A stretch of DNA of 22,090 nucleotides from Acidobacteriaceae bacterium (GCA_030039895.1 JASHUR010000004.1:1-22090), one strand, 5' to 3'. Shown: positions 1 through 7,579, counted from the first letter of the stretch. Notes: generated from the sequence alone by a model not told the origin. Numbers and translations are program-made.

Positions 1-1469
1 GCAGCACGCAGGCCCGGAATGCGTCGCACCAGGAAAAGAAGCTGGCGGACGACGCAATCACGGCGTTCATCCACACGTTTGATATTCCAGTGCCGGACGA
101 TCTGGCAAAGCAGGGCAAGCCCTGGAAGCCAGCGGACGACTCACCGGAGATCCAGTACATGAAGCAGCGGCGGGCGGAATTGGGCGGATATATGCCGTAC
201 CGCGAAGTGCCGCAGATCGATTTCAAAACGCCCGAACTGGACTATTTTGCCGAGTGGACGGGAGGGTCGAAGGGCCGCGCGGTTTCGACCACGATGGGCT
301 TTGTGAGCATTCTGCGTCACCTGCTGAAGGACGCGAAGATAGGCAAGCTGATTGTGCCGATAGTGCCCGACGAGGGGCGCACGTTCGGGCTGGAGTCGGC
401 GATACGGCAGGTGGGCATTTATGCGGCCGAGGGGCAGAAGTACAAGCCGCACGATGTGGACATGATGCTCTACTACCGCGAGGAGCAGGACGGGCAGATT
501 CTGGAAGAGGGAATTACCGAGGCGGGATCGATGGCGTCGTTTACCGCGGCGGGGACGGCGTATGCAAACTACGGCGTGCCGATGATTCCGTTCTACATGT
601 ACTACTCGATGTTCGGATTCCAGCGCGTGGGCGACATGATCTGGGCGTTTGCCGACTCGCGCGGCAAGGGCTTTCTGATGGGCGGAACGGCCGGCCGCAC
701 GACGATGCTGGGCGAGGGGTTGCAGCACCAGGATGGCCACAGCCATGTACTCTCGTCGACGGTGCCGACGTGCCTGAGCTATGACCCGGCGTATGTCTTT
801 GAGTTAGCGGTGATTCTGCGGGACGGTCTGCGCCGGATGTACGAGGAAAACGAGCAGATCTTCTACTACATCACTATGTACAACGAAGACTATGCCATGC
901 CGGAGATGCCGGAGGGGGTAGCCGAGGGCATTGCAAAGGGCATCTACAAGCTGAAGGCAGCGCCGAAGGGCAAGGCCGTGGCGCAACTGTTCGGCAGCGG
1001 TCCCATTGTGAACGAGGCGCTGAAGGCGCAGGAGATTCTGGCCGAGAAGTACGGGGTGCAGACGGATGTGTGGAGCGTAACCAGCTATAACGAGTTGCGG
1101 CGCGAAGCGCTGGCTGTGGAGCGTTGGAACCGACTGCATCCGGCAGAAGCGGAGAAGACGCCGTACATTGTGACGGCGCTGAACGGCAGCAAGGGGCCGA
1201 TTATTGCCGCGAGCGACTACATGAAGTCGGTGCCGGACCAGCTTGCTCCGTGGCTGCTGAACCGTCTGGTGACGCTGGGAACCGATGGATTTGGACGCAG
1301 CGACAACCGCGAGCATCTGCGCAGCCATTTTGAAGTGAATGCGGAGTCGATCGTTGCGGCGACGCTTTCCAAGCTGGCGCGAGGCGGCAAGTTCGACGCG
1401 GCGAAGGCGCAGGAGGCGATTGCCGAGCTGGGAATCAACCCGGACAGGGTGGATCCGGCGAAGGCTTAG
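1..1469 (+). CDS. aceE: Pyruvate dehydrogenase E1 component (homodimeric type), C-terminal part, 5' truncated
   Basis: This is the ThDP-dependent E1 subunit that decarboxylates pyruvate and acetylates the lipoyl arms of E2 in the pyruvate dehydrogenase complex (cytosol). The frame is open from base 3, and about 488 codons lie in the window; the family is about 890 residues, so roughly the N-terminal 45% is missing. Upstream of the GTG at 90 the frame already reads AceE-like sequence (NASHQEKKLADDAI), so that codon is internal. Visible hallmarks are DEGRTFGLES, FYMYYSMFGFQRVGD, GGTAGRTTMLGEGLQHQDGH and, near the end, LGTDGFGRSDNREHLRSHFEV, all as in E. coli AceE. It stops with TAG at 1467 and is followed by a hairpin terminator. 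No aceF or lpd follows, so E2 and E3 must lie upstream of the window or elsewhere. Identity is very secure. Confidence 0.97.
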   Translation, partial: STQARNASHQEKKLADDAITAFIHTFDIPVPDDLAKQGKPWKPADDSPEIQYMKQRRAELGGYMPYREVPQIDFKTPELDYFAEWTGGSKGRAVSTTMGFVSILRHLLKDAKIGKLIVPIVPDEGRTFGLESAIRQVGIYAAEGQKYKPHDVDMMLYYREEQDGQILEEGITEAGSMASFTAAGTAYANYGVPMIPFYMYYSMFGFQRVGDMIWAFADSRGKGFLMGGTAGRTTMLGEGLQHQDGHSHVLSSTVPTCLSYDPAYVFELAVILRDGLRRMYEENEQIFYYITMYNEDYAMPEMPEGVAEGIAKGIYKLKAAPKGKAVAQLFGSGPIVNEALKAQEILAEKYGVQTDVWSVTSYNELRREALAVERWNRLHPAEAEKTPYIVTALNGSKGPIIAASDYMKSVPDQLAPWLLNRLVTLGTDGFGRSDNREHLRSHFEVNAESIVAATLSKLARGGKFDAAKAQEAIAELGINPDRVDPAKA

Positions 1470-1487
1470 GTTATTCGAAAAACAAGG

Positions 1488-1521
1488 AAGCGCCTGTCAG
1501 CTAATGCTGATGGGCGCTTTT
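1488..1521. terminator. Intrinsic terminator between convergent aceE and the STAS gene
   Basis: A hairpin begins 19 bases after the aceE stop. GCGCCTGTCAGC (1490-1501) pairs with GCTGATGGGCGC (1506-1517) across a TAAT loop, with two G-U wobbles; flanking AA/TT extends the stem to 1488-1519. A T run (TTTT, then GTTTCTT) follows on the plus strand. An A-rich stretch at 1478-1483 precedes it, so it may also stop the minus-strand STAS transcript. Bidirectionality is inference. Confidence 0.8.
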
Positions 1522-1550
1522 GTTTCTTGCCAATACGCTTGAGGTGCGGT

Positions 1551-1895
1551 TCAGGCGAGCGCTTCTGCTGCTTCGACGGTCGGAGCCATGGTGAGCACGT
1601 TGTCGACGCGGGTGATCTTGAACAGGTCGAGGATTCGCGGGCTGACTCCAGCGACGACGACCTTGCCGCCTCGACGGCATGCAGAGACGTGGCAGTTGAC
1701 AATGACGCCAAGGCCGGCGGAGTCCATATAGGGGACGCCTGAGAGGTCGAAGATGAGAAGGGCAGGATGGTCCTTGGCGAGTGCGTCCTGCAGTTCAAAC
1801 ATTGTGTTGATGACCAGCGGTCCAGTGAGGCGGTAGATACGTATAGACTCGTCACGCCCGGGAAGTGCCTCAAAGCTCAACGGTTCAGTGATCAT
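1551..1895 (-). CDS. STAS-domain protein, anti-sigma factor antagonist type (SpoIIAA/RsbV-like)
   Basis: A 114-residue single STAS domain. Members of the SpoIIAA/RsbV class bind an anti-sigma kinase and are switched by phosphorylation of a Ser in the D-x-S-G-x-x-x-M-D-S-x-G loop. Here that loop reads DLSGVPYMDSAGLG (residues 50-63), putting the predicted phospho-acceptor at Ser59, in line with Ser58 of SpoIIAA. The start is the ATG at 1895 (MITEPLSF). The frame is open further upstream, but that part is basic, Gln-rich and unlike STAS proteins, and runs antisense into mraY. No good Shine-Dalgarno sequence is visible. No kinase, phosphatase or sigma factor gene is adjacent, so the partner is unknown. 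It is divergent from mraY and convergent with aceE. Confidence 0.88.
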   Translation of the reverse strand: MITEPLSFEALPGRDESIRIYRLTGPLVINTMFELQDALAKDHPALLIFDLSGVPYMDSAGLGVIVNCHVSACRRGGKVVVAGVSPRILDLFKITRVDNVLTMAPTVEAAEALA

Positions 1896-1974
1896 TACAC
1901 ATGGAGTGTATCCAGCGAATTGCGATAGAAGGTTACAGTTGTGTGAATCCTGCGTGCATGCGGGTGGATGGCCG

Positions 1975-1980
1975 TATGAT
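1975..1980 (+). promoter_or_regulatory. Possible -10 element for mraY
   Basis: TATGAT matches five of six bases of the sigma-70 -10 consensus and would start transcription about 25 bases before the mraY TTG. No convincing -35 lies 16-18 bases upstream (GCGTGC region), so this is a weak candidate in the 117-base divergent gap between the STAS gene and mraY. Confidence 0.22.
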
Positions 1981-2003
1981 GATGGGAAGACCCCCATCCC
2001 GCC

Positions 2004-2009
2004 GGAGGA
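2004..2009 (+). promoter_or_regulatory. Shine-Dalgarno of mraY that fixes a TTG start
   Basis: GGAGGA lies just before TTG at 2013. In this frame stop codons stand at 1977 and 1980, and no ATG or GTG occurs between them and the conserved N-terminus, so TTG 2013 is the only usable start. Confidence 0.8.
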
Positions 2010-2012
2010 AGA

Positions 2013-3146
2013 TTGCTTTACTGGCTGCTCTACCAAAAGCTGTTCCCCTACTTCAGACCCTTCCGCATCTTCCGGTATCTGACGTTTCGCACCGCATTCG
2101 CGACGCTTACCGCACTGATGATTGCGCTGTTTGTAGGCCCCTATGTGATCCAGAAGCTGCGCGAGTTCCAGATCGGCCAGTACATCCGCGAGGAGGGTCC
2201 CAAGGAGCACCAGAAGAAGGCGGGAACGCCGACGATGGGCGGGGTGCTGATCTGCATTGCCATTCTGCTGCCCACGCTGTTGTGGTCGGACTTGTCGAAC
2301 CCGTTTGTGTGGCTGGTGATGGGGTCGACGCTGGCATTTGGGGCGATCGGGTTTACAGATGACTACATCAAGGTGGTGCACCGGCGGAACCTAGGGTTGA
2401 CTGGCAAGGCGAAGTTGGGCGCGCAGTTTCTGGTTTCAGCGGCGATTGCCGGGGCGCTGATTGTGATGCAGACGTTCGGCTACTACTCGACACAGCTCAG
2501 CGTTCCCTTTCTGAAGCGGCTGCACCCGCATCTTTCGCTCGGGTTCCTGATGCGTATTCCGCACTTTGCGCTGATTGCCTTTCTCCCCTTTGTGCTGTTT
2601 GTGATGCTGGTGATCGTAGGGTCGAGCAACGCTGTGAATCTGACGGACGGGCTGGATGGGCTGGCCATTGGCTGCACCATCATCGCAGCGGGGGCGCTGA
2701 CGGTGCTGACCTATGTGAGCGGCAATATTGTTCTTTCGGACTATCTGGAATTCCAGCGCATGCCAATGGTGAGCGAGGTTACGATCTTCTGCGGATCGAT
2801 GGTGGGCGCCAGCATTGGATTTCTGTGGTACAACGCGCACCCGGCCGAGGTGTTTATGGGCGATGTCGGGTCGCTGGCGCTGGGGGGAGCAATCGCGACG
2901 GTTGCGGTTGTTATCCGGCAGGAGCTGCTGCTGCCGTTTATCGGCGGGATTTTTGTGATTGAGGCGCTTTCTGTGATTCTGCAGGTGGGAAGTTACAAGC
3001 TGCGGAAGAAGCGCATCTTCAAGATGGCTCCATTGCATCACCATTTTGAGCTGCTGGGGTGGTCAGAGTCGAAGGTGATCACGCGGTTCTGGATTGGGGC
3101 GCTGGTGTTTGCACTCTTTGCACTCACAACTCTGAAGCTCAGATAG
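2013..3146 (+). CDS. mraY: Phospho-N-acetylmuramoyl-pentapeptide-transferase (MraY)
   Basis: Integral inner-membrane enzyme that transfers phospho-MurNAc-pentapeptide to undecaprenyl phosphate, giving lipid I. At 377 residues it is slightly longer than E. coli MraY (360). The N-terminus (MLYWLL, then RYLTFRTAFATLTAL) aligns with family starts, supporting the TTG codon at 2013. Conserved catalytic features are GTPTMGG (71-77), the DD pair in GFTDDY (Asp116-117), NLTDGLDG (209-216), FMGDVGS (281-287, Asp284) and the HHH loop APLHHHFELLGW (339-350). Multiple hydrophobic helices run throughout. It opens the mraY-murD-ftsW-murG block. The usual upstream murE/murF are absent; instead a divergent STAS gene sits there. 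Confidence 0.97.
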   Translation: MLYWLLYQKLFPYFRPFRIFRYLTFRTAFATLTALMIALFVGPYVIQKLREFQIGQYIREEGPKEHQKKAGTPTMGGVLICIAILLPTLLWSDLSNPFVWLVMGSTLAFGAIGFTDDYIKVVHRRNLGLTGKAKLGAQFLVSAAIAGALIVMQTFGYYSTQLSVPFLKRLHPHLSLGFLMRIPHFALIAFLPFVLFVMLVIVGSSNAVNLTDGLDGLAIGCTIIAAGALTVLTYVSGNIVLSDYLEFQRMPMVSEVTIFCGSMVGASIGFLWYNAHPAEVFMGDVGSLALGGAIATVAVVIRQELLLPFIGGIFVIEALSVILQVGSYKLRKKRIFKMAPLHHHFELLGWSESKVITRFWIGALVFALFALTTLKLR

Positions 3147-3261
3147 AAGGCACGGTGTTCACAGGCACGAACGTGAAACAATGGCCTGTCCGGGTGATTG
3201 GATCTGGGCGATTAGCTTGGGGGCAGATTCGTCGGCACGGGGAACGCATAGATTCGAAAGC

Positions 3262-4641
3262 ATGGAACTTAAGGGCAAAAAGGTGCTGGTTGTTGGCCTG
3301 GGAAAGTCGGGCCTGGCCGCTGCGTTGTTCCTGCGCCGCCGGGGCGCGCAGGTGACCGTCTCCGACGTGCGCAGCGCTGAGGCGCTGGCGCGGGACATTC
3401 CCGCGCTGCTGGATGAAGGGATTATGGTCGAGGCCGGCGGGCATGGGCTGCTGACCTTTCGCCGGCAGGATTTGATTGTGGTGAGTCCGGGGGTTCCGCT
3501 GGATACGCCGGAACTGGTGCAGGTAAAGAAGTTCGGGCTGCCCATTATGGGCGAGCTGGAGTTGGCGGCGCGCTTCCTGAAAGGGAAGACGCTGGCCATT
3601 ACGGGATCGAACGGCAAAACGACAACCACCAGCCTGTGCGGGGAGATTCTGGCTGAAGGTGGGCTGCCGGTGCAGGTGGGGGGCAATATCGGCGTGCCGG
3701 TAATTGCACTGGTGGACACCTCGCAAGAGGGCGGATGGTCGGTGCTTGAAGTTTCAAGCTTTCAACTGGAGACGACCGAGGAGTTTCATCCACAGATTGC
3801 GGTGATTTTGAACATTACGCCGGACCATCTTGACCGGCACGGGAGTTTTGCAAACTACATCGCAGCAAAAGAGCGGATCTTTGCCAACCAGACCGCGGAC
3901 GACGCGCTGGTGCTGAATGCCGATGACGATGCGGCCAAGCGGTGCGCGGCGCGGGCGAAGTCGCGTGTGTTCTGGTTCAGCCGGAAGTGCATTGTGCGCC
4001 AGGGGGCCTTTGTGCACGAGGGCGAGATTCTGTTTCGCGCGGACGAGCACGAGGCGGCAGAAGTGGTTCTCAAGGTCGAGTCGATTCCTCTAAAGGGCGA
4101 GCACAATGTGGAGAACGTGCTGGCGGCGGTGTGCGCGGCGCGATTGGCAGGCGTGGCTCCGGAAGCGATTCGCAGCGCGGTCGAGAAGTTCACGGCGGTC
4201 GAGCACCGGCTGGAGTTTGTAGCCAGAATCAACGGAGTGGACTACTACAACGACTCGAAGGCGACGAATGTCGACGCCGCGATGAAGGCGGTTGCCGCGT
4301 TTCCGTCGGGGGTGCATTTGATCCTCGGCGGCAAGGACAAGAACTCGGATTACACGCTGATGCGGGAGTTGCTGGAGTCGCGGGTGAAGGCCGTATACAC
4401 GATCGGGGCGGCGGCTGAAAAGATCGAAGGCCAGATCAAAGGCGCGGTCCCCGCAGTGCATGCCGAGACCCTGGATGCAGCGGTAGCGGCGGCTGCGGAG
4501 GCGGCACAGCCGGGCGAGGTGGTGCTGTTGGCCCCGGCCTGCTCAAGCTTTGACCAGTTCGAGAACTACGAGCATCGCGGCAGAGTCTTTAAAGAACTGG
4601 TGCTGGCGCGGAGCGGCGCGGGCGAACGGAAGAGCGCTTAG
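3262..4641 (+). CDS. murD: UDP-N-acetylmuramoylalanine--D-glutamate ligase (MurD)
   Basis: Cytosolic ATP-dependent ligase adding D-Glu to UDP-MurNAc-L-Ala. The ATG at 3262 gives 459 residues starting MELKGKKVLVVGLGKSG, matching the family N-terminus with its Rossmann-like UDP-binding loop; the in-frame ATG at 3181 would add 27 unrelated residues and was rejected. Motifs are the ATP-binding loop GSNGKTTTT (115-123), NITPDHLDRHG, YNDSKATN, LILGGKDK and the C-terminal LLAPACSSFDQF. The Shine-Dalgarno is weak (GAAAG). A 115-base gap separates it from mraY, in which I see no gene or clear terminator, so read-through from mraY is likely. It is followed after 14 bases by ftsW. Confidence 0.96.
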   Translation: MELKGKKVLVVGLGKSGLAAALFLRRRGAQVTVSDVRSAEALARDIPALLDEGIMVEAGGHGLLTFRRQDLIVVSPGVPLDTPELVQVKKFGLPIMGELELAARFLKGKTLAITGSNGKTTTTSLCGEILAEGGLPVQVGGNIGVPVIALVDTSQEGGWSVLEVSSFQLETTEEFHPQIAVILNITPDHLDRHGSFANYIAAKERIFANQTADDALVLNADDDAAKRCAARAKSRVFWFSRKCIVRQGAFVHEGEILFRADEHEAAEVVLKVESIPLKGEHNVENVLAAVCAARLAGVAPEAIRSAVEKFTAVEHRLEFVARINGVDYYNDSKATNVDAAMKAVAAFPSGVHLILGGKDKNSDYTLMRELLESRVKAVYTIGAAAEKIEGQIKGAVPAVHAETLDAAVAAAAEAAQPGEVVLLAPACSSFDQFENYEHRGRVFKELVLARSGAGERKSA

Positions 4642-4655
4642 GGGCAAGGGCCTGA

Positions 4656-5747
4656 ATGGCAAAACGCGTGGGAGTGGACAAGTGGCTCTTCGGAGTCACG
4701 CTGATCCTGGTGGTGATCGGCCTGCTGATGGTCTTCAGCGCTTCAGCGGTGATGGCCAAGGCGCAGTATGGGTCGCCGTATCACTTTGTTGTGCTGCAGA
4801 CGATCTACGCAGCGATTGGGTTGGTCGCCATGACGCTGCTGATGAAGGTGAACTACCGCCGCTATAACAACCCCAACGTGGTTTTTCCGGCGATTGCGAT
4901 TACGACGGTTCTGCTGCTGATTGCGCTCGTCATGCACGACTCGCATGGGGCACACCGATGGATTCACCTGGGGCCGATTTCACTGGAGCCGTCCGAGATT
5001 GCCAAGCCCATGTTGGTCCTGTTTCTTGCCTGGTTTCTACAGGACCGCATGGGCTCGATTGACGACTTTCGTGGGACGATTCTGCCGGCGGCGCTGCCCA
5101 GCCTGTTGTTTATCGCGCTGATTCTGAAGCAGCCTGATCTGGGCACGGCGATGGTGTGCGCGGTGGTTACAGCTCTGCTGCTGTATCTGGCGGGAATGAG
5201 CCCGAAGTATCTGGGATACGCTGCGCTGGCATCGGCGCCGGTGCTCTATTTCATGCTGTTCCGCGTGCCATGGCGGCGTGAGCGCATCCTTGCGTTTCTG
5301 AACCCGGAGTCGGACCCGCTGGGCAAGGGATTTCATATCATTCAGTCGCTGATTGCGGTGGGCACGGGCGGCATTCGCGGACTGGGTTATATGGACGGCA
5401 GGCAGAAGCTGTTTTATCTGCCGGAGCCCCACACGGACTACATATTTGCGAATATCGCTGAGGAGCTTGGACTGCTGGGATCGCTGCTTGTGGTGGGACT
5501 GTTTATTACCCTCGGATATCGCGGGATGCGGGCGGCAATTTTAAGCAAGGACCCGTTTGCGCGCTTTCTGGCGTTCGGGATCACGTCCACGCTGCTGATT
5601 CAGGCATTTTTCAATATCAGCGTGGTGGTGGCACTGGTGCCGACCAAAGGGATTACTCTGCCACTGATCTCTTATGGCGGGACGTCGCTGGTGTTTGTGC
5701 TGGCGTCGCTGGGCGTGCTGCTGAACATTACCCGCGAGGTGGATTAG
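4656..5747 (+). CDS. ftsW: FtsW, SEDS-family peptidoglycan glycosyltransferase of the divisome
   Basis: Polytopic inner-membrane SEDS protein that polymerises lipid II at the septum together with a class B PBP. 363 residues with about ten hydrophobic segments. Hallmarks are AHRWIHLGPISLEPSEIAKP (99-118), KQPDLGTA (158-165), FHIIQSLIAVGTGGIRGLG (226-244), LPEPHTDYIFANIAEELGLLG (255-275; the HTD Asp261 corresponds to the essential SEDS Asp) and LPLISYGGTS (335-344). The ATG at 4656 follows a clear AAGGG five bases upstream. It could formally be RodA, but its place between murD and murG argues for FtsW. It ends three bases before murG. Confidence 0.93.
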   Translation: MAKRVGVDKWLFGVTLILVVIGLLMVFSASAVMAKAQYGSPYHFVVLQTIYAAIGLVAMTLLMKVNYRRYNNPNVVFPAIAITTVLLLIALVMHDSHGAHRWIHLGPISLEPSEIAKPMLVLFLAWFLQDRMGSIDDFRGTILPAALPSLLFIALILKQPDLGTAMVCAVVTALLLYLAGMSPKYLGYAALASAPVLYFMLFRVPWRRERILAFLNPESDPLGKGFHIIQSLIAVGTGGIRGLGYMDGRQKLFYLPEPHTDYIFANIAEELGLLGSLLVVGLFITLGYRGMRAAILSKDPFARFLAFGITSTLLIQAFFNISVVVALVPTKGITLPLISYGGTSLVFVLASLGVLLNITREVD

Positions 5748-5750
5748 GCG

Positions 5751-6821
5751 GTGCGCGTCGTGATTGCCGGAGGCGGCACGGGCGGTCACATTATTCCAGC
5801 GCTGGCGATTGCCGATGAGCTGAAGTCGGCGTATGGGGCGGAGGTCTTGTTTGTAGGGACGCCGCGAGGGCTGGAGTCGCGGCTGGTGCCGCAGGCGGGA
5901 TATCCGCTGCGATTGATTGAAGTGGGGCAACTGAAGAATGTATCGCTGTGGACGAAGGCGCGCACCATGGTGGATTTGCCGCTGAGCCTGCTGAAGTGTC
6001 GTGGTCTGCTGAAGGAGTTCAGACCGGACGCGGTGGTTGGCGTAGGGGGCTATGCATCCGGGCCGGCGATGGGCGCAGCCATTCTGGGCGGGGTTCCGAC
6101 GCTGGCGTTTGAGCCAAATGCATATCCGGGATTGGCGAACCGTCTGGTGGGGAAGCGGGTGAATGCTGCGGCGGTGAATTTTGCTCCCGCGGCGAGATAT
6201 TTCCGGAATGCACAAGTGACCGGGATTCCTGTGAGGGGTGAATTCTTCCGTCTCAAGCCGCGCGCGGAGGGTGCTGCGCCGCATCTGCTGGTATTTGGCG
6301 GCAGCCAGGGAGCGCGCGCGCTGAATACCTCCATGCCGCAGATTGCGGCTGCACTACTTGAGGCAGTGCCGGGGCTGACGATTCTGCACCAGGCCGGAGC
6401 ACGCCATGCAGAGGCGACATTGGCGGCGTACCAGGCCAGTGAAGCGCCAGCCGGGCGCTGGGAGGTCCATGCGTTTCTGGATGATATGCCGCGCAGATTT
6501 GAGGCGGCCGACCTGGTTCTGGCGCGCAGCGGAGCGAGCACCGTGGCCGAGCTGGCTGCGGCAGGAAAGCCATCGCTTCTGGTGCCGTTTCCGCAGGCAG
6601 CGGACGACCACCAGAGGAAGAATGCGGAGGTTTTAGCGGCGGCAGGCGCGGCACGGATGCTTCTGGAAGTGGAGCTGACGCCAGAGCGGCTGAAGCGAAT
6701 ATTGACGGGAATGCTTGCCAACCGGCAGGGGCTGGAGCGCATGTCAGCGGAGGCAAGGAAACTGGCGCATCCGGATGCATCGCACCGAATTGCGGAGATG
6801 GTGAGAGCGATGGCTCGTTAG
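5751..6821 (+). CDS. murG: UDP-GlcNAc:lipid I N-acetylglucosaminyltransferase (MurG)
   Basis: Peripheral membrane GT-B glycosyltransferase (family GT28) that converts lipid I to lipid II, the substrate of FtsW. 356 residues, the usual length. The GTG at 5751 begins MRVVIAGGGTGGH; its Shine-Dalgarno GAGGTGG (5736-5742) lies inside the ftsW tail, so translation is probably coupled. Motifs are the lipid I-binding loop GGGTGGH (7-13), VGVGGYASGP, GGSQGARALN (183-192) and the donor-binding RSGASTVAELAAAGKPSLLV followed by ADDHQRKNAE. The family HEQN tetrad is FEPN here (residues 120-123), so the His and Gln are replaced. It is the last gene of the block; murC and ftsQAZ do not follow. Confidence 0.96.
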   Translation: MRVVIAGGGTGGHIIPALAIADELKSAYGAEVLFVGTPRGLESRLVPQAGYPLRLIEVGQLKNVSLWTKARTMVDLPLSLLKCRGLLKEFRPDAVVGVGGYASGPAMGAAILGGVPTLAFEPNAYPGLANRLVGKRVNAAAVNFAPAARYFRNAQVTGIPVRGEFFRLKPRAEGAAPHLLVFGGSQGARALNTSMPQIAAALLEAVPGLTILHQAGARHAEATLAAYQASEAPAGRWEVHAFLDDMPRRFEAADLVLARSGASTVAELAAAGKPSLLVPFPQAADDHQRKNAEVLAAAGAARMLLEVELTPERLKRILTGMLANRQGLERMSAEARKLAHPDASHRIAEMVRAMAR

Positions 6822-6850
6822 ACTGCCGGGAAGAAACACTTGAAAAGGAA

Positions 6851-6881
6851 AAGGCCCGTTCCGGAGAACGGGCCCTTTTTG
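6851..6881 (+). terminator. Intrinsic terminator after murG
   Basis: GGCCCGTTC (6853-6861) pairs perfectly with GAACGGGCC (6866-6874) around a CGGA loop; flanking A and T residues can add pairs past one bulged C. The run TTTTTGTTTG follows. It starts about 30 bases after the murG stop and closes the mraY-murG block. The A-rich left flank (AAAAGGAAAAGG) could also serve the convergent glycine-rich gene. Confidence 0.85.
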
Positions 6882-6903
6882 TTTGATTTGTGAGAGTGCC
6901 GGC

Positions 6904-7503
6904 TTAGCGGCCGTGGCCACCACCGCCGCCATGGAACCCGCCGCCGCCACCGTGGAAACCGCCCCCGCCGTGGAATCCGCCGCCGCCAAAGCTGCGGGCG
7001 CCACCGCGGAATCCGCCACCACCGTAGGCCCGGGTGCCACCGAAGCTACGAGCACCAGCAAAACTACGGCCGCCGTAGGCTCCGCGAACATAGTTGCCGC
7101 CACGGTAGCCGTACCCGCCTCTGTAGCCGTATCCGCCACGGTAGCCATAGCCGCCGCGATAGCCATACCAGCCGCGACCCCGCCATCCATACCAGCCTGC
7201 GCGGCCCCATCCCCAGCCCCAGGGATAACCGTACCAGCCAGTGAACCAGGGTCCTGCGCCGATGAATACACCGTTATAGAACCAATCCGAGCCGTAGTAG
7301 CCGTATGGAGCGCAAGCGTAAGGGTAGTAGGGATAATATCCCCAAGAGCAGGCCGGAGGCCCGCCGACATAAACCGGGGCGGGATAACCGACGACCGGGC
7401 CAATGCCGATTCCGACTGCGATCTGGGCGTGCGCAGACGCCGGGACAAACGCCAAGGCCGTCGCGAGCAAAGTGGCCAAACCAAGTGAGCGCAGGATGCG
7501 CAT
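6904..7503 (-). CDS. Secreted Gly/Tyr/Trp-rich repeat protein, function unknown
   Basis: 199 residues of strongly biased composition. Residues 1-26 form a signal peptide (MRILRS, hydrophobic core, then ASAHA before Gln27), so export is likely. Residues 40-112 are rich in Tyr, Trp, Pro and Gly and hold the only two cysteines (52, 64). Residues 113-136 are four YGYRGG units, and the C-terminal third alternates RSFGG/ARSFGG with repeated GGGGFHGG ending HGR. The start is chosen as ATG 7503, nine bases from a GGGAGG. A TTG at 7512 directly abuts that site and is too close. Nothing points to catalysis; a structural, adhesive or surface/matrix role is possible, but that is inference from composition. 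It is convergent with murG, and its leader carries two ATCCCGGG boxes. Confidence 0.75.
   Translation of the reverse strand: MRILRSLGLATLLATALAFVPASAHAQIAVGIGIGPVVGYPAPVYVGGPPACSWGYYPYYPYACAPYGYYGSDWFYNGVFIGAGPWFTGWYGYPWGWGWGRAGWYGWRGRGWYGYRGGYGYRGGYGYRGGYGYRGGNYVRGAYGGRSFAGARSFGGTRAYGGGGFRGGARSFGGGGFHGGGGFHGGGGGFHGGGGGHGR
7096..7167 (-). repeat. Four 18-bp tandem units encoding YGYRGG
   Basis: Four adjacent 18-base units (7096-7113, 7114-7131, 7132-7149, 7150-7167) share the pattern CCGCCNCNGTAGCCNTA on the plus strand with a few changes each. They encode residues 113-136 of the glycine-rich protein. The first and third units are the most alike, as expected from unit duplication by slippage. 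Confidence 0.85.
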
Positions 7504-7512
7504 AATCTTCAA

Positions 7513-7518
7513 CCTCCC
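7513..7518 (-). promoter_or_regulatory. Shine-Dalgarno deciding the start of the glycine-rich protein
   Basis: On the minus strand GGGAGG is followed by TTGAAGATT and then ATG (7503). The spacing of nine bases suits the ATG and leaves no room for the TTG at 7512. Confidence 0.7.
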
Positions 7519-7559
7519 AGCCGCGTTCTAAAACCACCAAGAAGCGGCGCAGTTCGTAG

Positions 7560-7579
7560 ATCCCGGGCAGTATCCCGGG
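7560..7579. promoter_or_regulatory. Twin ATCCCGGG boxes / short hairpin in the leader of the glycine-rich gene
   Basis: ATCCCGGG occurs at 7560-7567 and again at 7572-7579, spaced 12 bases start to start. Because CCCGGG is self-complementary, the two copies can also pair as a six-base GC stem with a CAGTAT loop in the transcript. The site is 57-76 bases upstream of the minus-strand ATG. It could be a double operator or a leader hairpin; the sequence does not decide. Confidence 0.4.

Noticed and set aside
3181..3261. N-terminal extension of murD
   Set aside because: The residues before MELKGKK are not part of the MurD fold, and the conserved N-terminal strand starts at 3262.
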